Below, piece by piece: positions 16,298 to 22,710 of a stretch of DNA of 64,000 nt. Below the pieces are notes generated by a model. That model was not told where the DNA came from and did no database searches. It saw only the letters and a program-made list of their open reading frames with translations. This DNA is from Streptomyces sp. NBC_00442 (GTDB lineage Bacteria > Actinomycetota > Actinomycetes > Streptomycetales > Streptomycetaceae). The stretch covers positions 7,316,001-7,380,000 of the forward strand of contig NZ_CP107918.1 of assembly GCF_036014195.1 (NCBI RefSeq). Direction: 5' to 3'. A program made the translations under genes and the position numbers. The first letter of the stretch is position 1, and the number at the start of each line of letters is the position of its first letter.

Positions 16298-16337
16298 CCG
16301 GCGCCCGTGGACAACAGACGCGAGAGGGCGGCGGCAC

Positions 16338-16796
16338 ATGGAACTCCTGACACCGAAAACGGCCGGGCAATGGCTGACGACGGCCGTCGAAGAGGCGAGG
16401 GCGGGTCTCGCCGAGGGCGGCATTCCGATCGGCGCGGCGCTCTACGGCGCCGACGGCACGATCCTGGGGCGCGGTCACAATCGGCGCGTGCAGGACGACG
16501 ATCCTTCCCTGCACGCGGAGACCGCCGCCTTCCGCAATGCGGGACGGCAGCGTTCCTATCGGGGCACGACCATGGTGACCACCCTGTCGCCGTGCTGGTA
16601 TTGCAGCGGCCTGGTGCGGCAGTTCGGCATTTCGCGCGTAGTCGTGGGCGAGGACCGGACATTCCGCGGCGGCCAGGAATGGCTGGCCCGGCACGGGGTC
16701 GACATCGTGGTGCTCGACGATCAGGAATGCGTGGCCATGATGACCGAATTCATCACGACGCACCGCGCTGTGTGGAATGAGGACATCGGAGCGTGA
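16338..16796 (+). CDS. Yeast-type cytosine deaminase (nucleoside deaminase family)
   Basis: 152 residues from ATG 16338. The zinc site is HAETAAF (H-A-E, with Glu as proton shuttle) and PCWYC (P-C-x-x-C). Over most of its length it follows the fungal Fcy1 pattern: GGIPIGAALY, LGRGHNRRVQ, LSPCWYCSG, ISRVVVGEDRTFRGG and a C-terminal W-x-EDIG that caps the active site in the yeast enzyme. That makes cytosine to uracil the likely reaction, rather than tRNA adenosine or guanine deamination. Its last 44 nt overlap the convergent HAD gene. Confidence 0.88.
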   Translation: MELLTPKTAGQWLTTAVEEARAGLAEGGIPIGAALYGADGTILGRGHNRRVQDDDPSLHAETAAFRNAGRQRSYRGTTMVTTLSPCWYCSGLVRQFGISRVVVGEDRTFRGGQEWLARHGVDIVVLDDQECVAMMTEFITTHRAVWNEDIGA

Positions 16797-17478
16797 CGTG
16801 CGTGGTCAGTTCGCTGACGTGTCCGAGCGTGGCGATCGCCGCGGGCAGTGTGGCCGGACGCGGCCGCGAGGTGATGAGAACGGCCGACATGCCGAAGGCG
16901 TGCGGAGCGACGGCGTCGTTCTCCGGGTTGTCGCCGACGAACAGGATGTCCTCGGGCGGACAGCCCGCGGCCCGGGTCACCGCGGCGTAGAAGCGGGGAT
17001 CCGGTTTACGCAGGCCGAGCGTGCTGGAGAGCACCAGCGCGCCGAAGCAGTCGGCGATCCCGGCCGCCCGCAGCGTCTGCAGGCGCACGGACCGCGGGCG
17101 GTCGGTGTTGGACGCCAGGACGCAGGACAGGCCGTTCGCGCACAGCGCCCGCAGCGCCTGCGCCGCCCGTGGGTCGACCCGGGCGTCGGGCACCGCGGTG
17201 AAGACCGCCTCGACCGCGAGTCGCAGGTCGGGGACCGAGGCGCCGCAGTCGTGGGCGGCGCGGCGCAGCCGGGTGGCGAAGGAGGTGCGTACCCCTCGTG
17301 CCTGGTCGGTCAGCCGGAAGCGGCGCGTGACACTGTCGAACCGGCTCGGAAAGGAGTCGGGGACCGTCGCCCCCGGCAGCGTGCGCAGCACGTCCGCGAC
17401 CAGCCGGCCGTCCGGGGCCGGTCCGTGACCGGCCAGGGTGCCGACGAAATCGAGCGCGAGCACGCGTACCTGTGCCAT
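16753..17478 (-). CDS. HAD-superfamily protein with altered motif I
   Basis: 241 residues from ATG 17478 (AGAAGGA upstream). HAD motifs: I is LALDFVGTL, II is VLASNTDRPR, III is the Lys of LRKPDPRFY, and IV is ILFVGDNPENDAVAP. Motif I normally reads DxDGT. Here the second Asp, the acid/base of phosphatases, is Val. The nucleophile D10 stays, so phosphatase turnover should be poor. A dehalogenase-like or binding role is possible. The cap domain lies between motifs I and II. It overlaps the cytosine deaminase 3' end by 44 nt, tail to tail. Confidence 0.85.
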   Translation of the reverse strand: MAQVRVLALDFVGTLAGHGPAPDGRLVADVLRTLPGATVPDSFPSRFDSVTRRFRLTDQARGVRTSFATRLRRAAHDCGASVPDLRLAVEAVFTAVPDARVDPRAAQALRALCANGLSCVLASNTDRPRSVRLQTLRAAGIADCFGALVLSSTLGLRKPDPRFYAAVTRAAGCPPEDILFVGDNPENDAVAPHAFGMSAVLITSRPRPATLPAAIATLGHVSELTTHVTLRCPHSTQRGAS

Positions 17479-17689
17479 GCGGACGTCCTTCTGCCGGGAT
17501 GGGGCTGCCGGGATCGGGGCTCACCCTACTGACCCGGCCCGTGCGCAACGGGTTCATCCGGGTGCGTCGCCGCACGGCGTCGGACCGCGCCGCATGCGCC
17601 ACCCGGCAGGTGCGGATCACGCGTGCGCCGGGCCCGGCGAGGGAGGAAGGACCGCGCGGGCCTCCCATGGTGTGATGCCGCGTGGACAT

Positions 17690-17717
17690 GACGTCACGCG
17701 AACGACGTCGCGCGAAC
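17690..17717 (+). repeat. Adjacent 14-bp direct repeats in the adenosine deaminase leader
   Basis: GACGTCACGCGAAC (17690-17703) is followed immediately by GACGTCGCGCGAAC (17704-17717), one mismatch. The pair ends at the ribosome binding site region of the adenosine deaminase gene. Each unit starts with the palindrome GACGTC. A regulator site is plausible. Confidence 0.55.
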
Positions 17718-17736
17718 GAGGAGAGAGGGACCGGCC

Positions 17737-19344
17737 ATGGGGAAGTGGCACGCAAGCCGATGGCCCGCGGTGGCGGTTCTGACGGCGCTCGGCCTCGCCG
17801 CTCAGGTGCTGCCCGCGGCCGCCGCCCCACCCCCGCAAGGCACTCAGGACGCTGAACAGGCCTACGTTCAGGACTACTTGGGGCGCATCGCGGACTCGCC
17901 GAGCCAGCTGCGGCGGTTCCTGGCGGACATGCCCAAGGGGGGCGACCTCCACCACCACCTGGGAGGCGCGGTACGTGCCGAGTCGCTGATCGGGTACGCC
18001 GCGCACGACGGGAAGTGCATCGACACGACGACCCATGTCGTCACACCGGGGCCGCGGCCCTGCGCGGCGGGCCAACGCCCGGCGGCGGACGCCGTGCCAC
18101 CCGGGCCGTTCCGGCGCGACGTGGTCCGGGCGTGGTCGATGGACGGGTTCGTCCTGCCGCCCGACGAAGATCCGCAGCCAGGACACGACCACTTCTTCGG
18201 AGCGTTCGGCAAGTTCGCCGAGGCCGCGACCGGTCACGACGCGGACATGCTCGCCGAAGTGGCCCGCGCCGCGGCGGCCGAGCACAGCGGCTACCTGGAG
18301 ACGCTCGTCACCCCCGAGGCCGGGACACTGAACCGGCTCGTCGACCGCATGCGCCTCAAGGATCCCGGCGCCGGCGACCTCGCGGCGTTCCGCTCCACCC
18401 TGACCGCGGACCCCCGGTTCGAGGCGCTGGTCCGGCAGGCCGCCGCCGACACCGGCCGCGGCATGCGCGACCACCGCACACTGCTCGGCTGCGGGAGCGA
18501 TCCCGTTCCGCAGGCCTGCGCGGTCGCGATCCGCTTCGACTACCAGGTGCTGCGCGCCCAGGACCCCCGCTACGTCTTCGCCCAGCAGATCCTCGGCTTC
18601 GAGCTCGTACGCCGACGGCTCGGCGGGTTCGTCGGGGTGAACATGGTCCAGCCGGAGGACGCGCCGATCGCGCTGCGGGACTACAGCCTGCACATGAACA
18701 TGGTCGGCTACCTCAAGTCCCGCTCCCCCCGGGTGCGGGTCAGCCTGCATGCGGGTGAACTGACCGAAGGCCTGGGCGGGGTCGACGGCCACGATCTGAG
18801 CTTCCACATCGACGAGGCCGTCCGGGTGGCCGGAGCCGACCGCATCGGACACGGTGTGGACCTCGCCCACGAGCAGGACCCCGCAGCACTGACCGCCCGG
18901 ATGCGCCGGCAGCACATCCTCGTCGAGGCACCCCTCATCAGCAACGCGCAGATCCTGCGCGTCACCGGCGACAGGCATCCGCTGCACACCTACCTGGATC
19001 GCGGCGTCCCGGTCGCCCTCGCCACCGACGACCCGGGCGTCAGCCGCACCGACCTGACCGCGGTCTTCCAACAGGGCGTCACAGACCAGGAGTTGAACGT
19101 CGTGCAGCTGCGGACCCTGGCGCGCGCCTCGCTGGACCACGCGTTCGTGGAGGGCCGCGACCTGTGGAGGGAGCGGGACCAGTACGACGCGTACGCGCAG
19201 CCGTGCACCCAGGACACCCCCGACTCCCACCGGCCGCCGAGCCGTACCTGCCGTGCGTTCCTCGCCGCCAGCCCCAAGGCGGCGCTTCAGTGGAGTCTGG
19301 AGGCCGACTGGCGGGACTTCGAGAACCGGTACGCACGCGCCTGA
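17737..19344 (+). CDS. Secreted adenosine deaminase family protein
   Basis: 535 residues with an N-terminal Sec signal (WPAVAVLTALGLAAQVLPAAAA). The metal-dependent amidohydrolase residues are in place: D70-L-H-H-H (HxH ligands), HAGE at 338-341 (catalytic Glu), RIGHGVDL at 369-376 (His), and ATDDPG at about 429-434 (Asp). This is the adenosine deaminase set. At 535 residues it is longer than cytoplasmic Add (about 340) and resembles secreted ADGF-like deaminases, with an extra N-terminal segment and a cysteine-bearing tail (PCTQD, SRTCRAF). It converts extracellular adenosine or 2'-deoxyadenosine to inosine forms. GAGAGAGGGA precedes the start. Confidence 0.92.
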   Translation: MGKWHASRWPAVAVLTALGLAAQVLPAAAAPPPQGTQDAEQAYVQDYLGRIADSPSQLRRFLADMPKGGDLHHHLGGAVRAESLIGYAAHDGKCIDTTTHVVTPGPRPCAAGQRPAADAVPPGPFRRDVVRAWSMDGFVLPPDEDPQPGHDHFFGAFGKFAEAATGHDADMLAEVARAAAAEHSGYLETLVTPEAGTLNRLVDRMRLKDPGAGDLAAFRSTLTADPRFEALVRQAAADTGRGMRDHRTLLGCGSDPVPQACAVAIRFDYQVLRAQDPRYVFAQQILGFELVRRRLGGFVGVNMVQPEDAPIALRDYSLHMNMVGYLKSRSPRVRVSLHAGELTEGLGGVDGHDLSFHIDEAVRVAGADRIGHGVDLAHEQDPAALTARMRRQHILVEAPLISNAQILRVTGDRHPLHTYLDRGVPVALATDDPGVSRTDLTAVFQQGVTDQELNVVQLRTLARASLDHAFVEGRDLWRERDQYDAYAQPCTQDTPDSHRPPSRTCRAFLAASPKAALQWSLEADWRDFENRYARA

Positions 19345-19390
19345 GGCGGTCGCGGGGCGCCGCCGGGTCACCGGTGGCGTTCGTGCGCGG

Positions 19391-19751
19391 TCACCGCGAA
19401 CAAGCTTCGGCCGTGCGGATGTCGGCCCGCCGCAGTGCCGGAGCGCAGGCGCCGACCACGACGGCCAGCAGGCAGACCGAGCCGCAGCCGGCGAAGAACG
19501 CGGAGGCCCCCCACCGCGCGACGACGACGCCGCCACCGAGCATGAACAGCGCCCGGGGGAGCGCGCCGGCGGCCATCACCAGGCCCATCTGCGAAGGAAC
19601 CCGCGACGCGGGTGGCGGTCCAGGTCAGGGCGAGGAAGTACACGAGGTCGCCGGTGACCGACGCGGTGTGGGCGCCGAACCGGCGCAGGACGTTGGCGTC
19701 CCGGTGAGCGGGTGGCGCGGACGCGGGCGGGGCTATGCCGTGGGCCGTCAT
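19391..19751 (-). pseudogene. Remnant of an MFS transporter (frameshift and internal deletion)
   Basis: The reading starts at ATG 19751, overlapping the upstream regulator stop by 4 nt. It encodes a normal MFS opening: NVLRRFGAHTASVTGDLVYFLALTWTATRVAGS. At about 19590 the frame is lost. The next frame continues MGLVMAAGALPRALFMLGGGVVVARWG, the end of TM2 and the loop A motif. This is then fused directly to SAFFAGCGSVCLLAVVVGACAPALRRA, which looks like the final TM of an MFS protein. About 270 residues are missing. It is a dead gene left behind its former ArsR-type regulator. Confidence 0.82.
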
Positions 19752-20362
19752 GCCTCACCCGGACCGAGCGGCATCGTGCCGGGCACCGGGAACGCCTGCA
19801 GTTTCACCGACACCGTGGCGGAGCCCTCGGGGGACAGGGGCTCGCTCCCGCGGTAGCGGTCGATCACGTCGAATATCTCGGTTCTCATCCGGGCGAGGTC
19901 CTGCGGGGTGATCCGCAGGAGGAAGTCGCTGTAGGCGCTGGCGCCGAACCAGTCGTCGGGGAGCCGGGTGATCTCCTGCGCCGCCCGGGTGAGGTGCTCG
20001 GCGTAGGCGAGCGCGAGCGCCTGCACGTAGGCCCGGCCGGCTTCCCGCTGCTCCGGCGGTGCGGTGGCCGGATCGTGGATCGACTGGCGGTGGGCGGCTC
20101 TCCACCACCGCTCACGTCCGGTGCCGCGCTCCCGCTCTTCCTCGATCAGCCCTCCGGCCGCCAGCCGCCTCAAGTGGTAGCTGGCCGCACCGGGGTTGAT
20201 GCCCAGTTCGCCGGCGACGCGCGTTGCCGTCGACGGGCCGTGCCGGCGAAGGATCGCGAGGACCTGGAGGCGCAACGGGTGGGCGAGGACGCGCAGGGCG
20301 GCCGTGCCGAGCAGCACGTCCTCTCGCGCGGCTCCGGACGATGGCGCGGGCGGGGTCGTCAT
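19748..20362 (-). CDS. ArsR-type winged-helix transcriptional regulator
   Basis: 204 residues from ATG 20362. The N-terminal 90 residues hold the winged helix: LRVLAHPLRLQVLAILRRHGPSTATRVAGELGINPGAASYHLRRLAAGGLIEE, followed by a wing. The C-terminal domain (YVQALALAYAEHLTRAAQEI onwards) is typical of the longer ArsR-like regulators that sit in front of MFS exporters. The stop overlaps the start of the MFS remnant (ATGA). With its partner lost it may now regulate only itself, or be on the way to decay. Confidence 0.87.
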   Translation of the reverse strand: MTTPPAPSSGAAREDVLLGTAALRVLAHPLRLQVLAILRRHGPSTATRVAGELGINPGAASYHLRRLAAGGLIEEERERGTGRERWWRAAHRQSIHDPATAPPEQREAGRAYVQALALAYAEHLTRAAQEITRLPDDWFGASAYSDFLLRITPQDLARMRTEIFDVIDRYRGSEPLSPEGSATVSVKLQAFPVPGTMPLGPGEA

Positions 20363-20419
20363 GGCGTCGAGAGCAAACCCACAACAGATGTTTCAAAAGA
20401 GTTGTTGTGAGGGCCCTGC

Positions 20420-22531
20420 CTACGACACCACCTTCGCCGGGCACAGGCGGTGCGGCGTGCCGCCCTTCAGGGTCGCGTCCACGCAGCCGCCGGGGAGCCC
20501 GGCACGGGTGGTGGCGCCGAAGTTGGCCGTGACGGTCAGGACGCCGTCGCCGAACACGGTCCGCTGCACGGCGCGGTCGGCCGTCAGCCAGGCGAACGAC
20601 GTCAGCTCCCGGGTGCCCGCCGCCTGGTGCAGTGGAGCGAAGTATCGCTGGAGGGCGGCCAGTTCACGCAGGTTCTGCTCGTTGCGCGGATCCTCGTCGC
20701 TGAGCGCGAAGTTCAGCGGAGTGTTGTAGAGCATCGCCAGCAGGGCCCTGGTCGTCTTCTGCTCCGGCAGCTTGCCGAAGGGCAGCTCCCAGCGCTCCAC
20801 ATTGACCAGCGAGCCGTGCAGGGCGGTCTCGTACAGCGGAACCCGGTAGGCCGGGTCGTACATCGCCGTGAGGGCGTCGGCCACCGCCGCCCGGTGCTCG
20901 GGCTCGAAGTCGCCCACCCGGACCGGCTTGAAGAAGGTGTCGGGGGCCGCCGCGGGGCTGTAGCCGCCCCAGGCGGTGTCGTCCTTGGGCCGGTCGGGCG
21001 CGGTGTCGAAGTGCCCGGTCTCCATCGGCCACAACCGCCCGTCGACGACGGTGGCGGAACCGTGGTCGAAGGCCAGCACCTGATTGGCCCAGGAACCTGC
21101 CGCCTCCGAACCGAGCACCAGCGGAGCGCGCCGCGCGGCCGCCGGATCGTAGGTGCCGACGCTCAGGCGCCGCATCCGCGCCAGCCGGTTGGCCCGGTCC
21201 TGCGCCATCGTCATGGGGTGGGCGGCGTCGTGGTCGTGGAAGAGCTCGCCGGCGGCGTCCACGTCGAGGAAGTAGCTGCTCGCACCGCCCGCCACCAGGG
21301 AACGTGTGCGGTCGGCCAGGTAGTGCCGCTGGGGCTCGGCCTGTTCGAAGGCCTGCGAGCTGAGATAGCAGCCCTGCTGGTGAAAGCCCGGCTGGGGCGT
21401 GCCGTCGGCCCTGCGTACGCAGAAGGACGGGTAGACCCCGCCGGGCCACACCGAGTTCGGGGGAGTGTCCGGGCCCTTCTCGCGTCCGTTCGCGAACGAG
21501 TCGTAGGGCCCCACCAGATAGCCGGCCCGCCGCGCCGCCGCGATGTCCTCGCTCCTCATGGGCGCGTCGTCGGCGTCGTAACCGACCCAGAGCCGGGAAA
21601 CGCCCAGGGAGGCGAGGTGTTCCACGGCCGGCGCGCGGCGGGCTCCGCCCCAGGCGTAGGCATGGAACGCGCCGAGCAGCTTGCCCGTCTCGGGGTTCTC
21701 GCGGATCTTCTCGGCGAGGCTGCCGAGCATGCCGTGTTCGGACAGCCAGCGCCGGTAGTCGACGGCGGGAGCGATCGCCGAACCGTCGGTGAGGGCGAAG
21801 GCGACGGTGTAGTCACCGGTCGCCCCGGCCCGCGAGAACGAGTGCTCGGCCGTGGTGCGCAGGCGCCCGCCCCGGGAGGCGTACGCCAGTGACGTACCGA
21901 TGTCGGTGGGGGTGAGATAACTGACGCCGTGGCCGCCGCGCAGCGCGTAGCCCCACACGGGGAGCGTGAGCTGGGAGGTCATGTCCTCAGTGGAGCCCGC
22001 CAGTTGGCCGCGCGAGGAGTTCCAGAAGGAGTCGGCGACCGGCAGTGAGAGGCCCTCGCCGCGCGGGAGTTGGAGGGAGACGGCGGCCGGATCGGCGCCC
22101 GTGACGGGCCAGGCCAGGGTGGCGTCACGGTCCGAGGTCATCGCGACGAGCAGCCTGCCGCGCTCGACACGGGCCTCGACGTGCAGGCCCCGGCCCGGGT
22201 AGGACCACTGGGCTCCCCGCTCCGACCGGGTCACGTCGCCGGGGCGGCCCAGATCGCCGGTGGCCGGGTCCGACACCCGCAGGGTACGGCCGTCGTGGGT
22301 ACGCGCGTCGATCCCGAGTGTGGCGGGGTCGATGGTGGCCATGCCGCCGTCCACTGGCAGATCCACCCGCCCGTCATGGATCCGCACCCCCGCGGCGCCG
22401 GCGGTCACGGCAGAGGCGGCGGGAGTCGGGCCGCCCGCGAGGGCGGCGGTGACGGCGACGGCAAGAAGGGAGCGCCGGGCACGGCGGCGGACCGGGCGCG
22501 CGCCGGGGGAGTTCCCCGTGGTGGTGTCCAT
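20420..22531 (-). CDS. Secreted glycoside hydrolase-like protein (GH101/GH129-related)
   Basis: 703 residues from ATG 22531 with a signal sequence (RRRARRSLLAVAVTAALAGGPTPAASA). After a beta-rich N-terminal domain (45-250) there is a TIM-barrel-like region. It includes LLGAFHAYAWGG, SRLWVGYDADDAP, YLVGPYDSF and YFLDVDAAGELFHDHD at about 420-435, the kind of barrel strand that carries acidic catalytic residues in the alpha-N-acetylgalactosaminidase-related families. The C-terminus (TANFGATTRAGL) is a beta domain. Assignment to the GH101/129-like group is by pattern, and the substrate is unproven. A LacI-type palindrome lies 25 nt upstream, implying sugar-responsive control. Confidence 0.72.
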   Translation of the reverse strand: MDTTTGNSPGARPVRRRARRSLLAVAVTAALAGGPTPAASAVTAGAAGVRIHDGRVDLPVDGGMATIDPATLGIDARTHDGRTLRVSDPATGDLGRPGDVTRSERGAQWSYPGRGLHVEARVERGRLLVAMTSDRDATLAWPVTGADPAAVSLQLPRGEGLSLPVADSFWNSSRGQLAGSTEDMTSQLTLPVWGYALRGGHGVSYLTPTDIGTSLAYASRGGRLRTTAEHSFSRAGATGDYTVAFALTDGSAIAPAVDYRRWLSEHGMLGSLAEKIRENPETGKLLGAFHAYAWGGARRAPAVEHLASLGVSRLWVGYDADDAPMRSEDIAAARRAGYLVGPYDSFANGREKGPDTPPNSVWPGGVYPSFCVRRADGTPQPGFHQQGCYLSSQAFEQAEPQRHYLADRTRSLVAGGASSYFLDVDAAGELFHDHDAAHPMTMAQDRANRLARMRRLSVGTYDPAAARRAPLVLGSEAAGSWANQVLAFDHGSATVVDGRLWPMETGHFDTAPDRPKDDTAWGGYSPAAAPDTFFKPVRVGDFEPEHRAAVADALTAMYDPAYRVPLYETALHGSLVNVERWELPFGKLPEQKTTRALLAMLYNTPLNFALSDEDPRNEQNLRELAALQRYFAPLHQAAGTRELTSFAWLTADRAVQRTVFGDGVLTVTANFGATTRAGLPGGCVDATLKGGTPHRLCPAKVVS

Positions 22532-22556
22532 GGCGCAGTGATAACGAAGAGTTGTA

Positions 22557-22566
22557 AGAGCGCTCT
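22557..22566. promoter_or_regulatory. LacI-family-type operator palindrome
   Basis: AGAGCGCTCT is a perfect 10-bp palindrome 25 nt upstream of the glycosidase start. Its core GAGCGCTC is that of Streptomyces LacI-family operators such as the CebR site. Flanks TA and AA break the symmetry beyond 10 bp. The position is right for repression of the leftward promoter. Confidence 0.68.
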
Positions 22567-22710
22567 AAGAACACGCCCAGACCGGCCGGATCACCGGAGC
22601 CCCGACCGTGATGGGGGGAGCCCTGCGCGGCCACCCGACCGGGCGCCCGCGCAGGGCCGTTGGGATGCCCGCGGGCCTGGCGGGACCCCGGGCGTCGCAG
22701 GCCGTACGGC

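Noticed and set aside
13544..16423. 959-residue open frame on the minus strand
   Set aside because: It is the antisense shadow of the DUF4157 and DHFR-like genes, with arginine/glycine/valine-rich composition and no domain.
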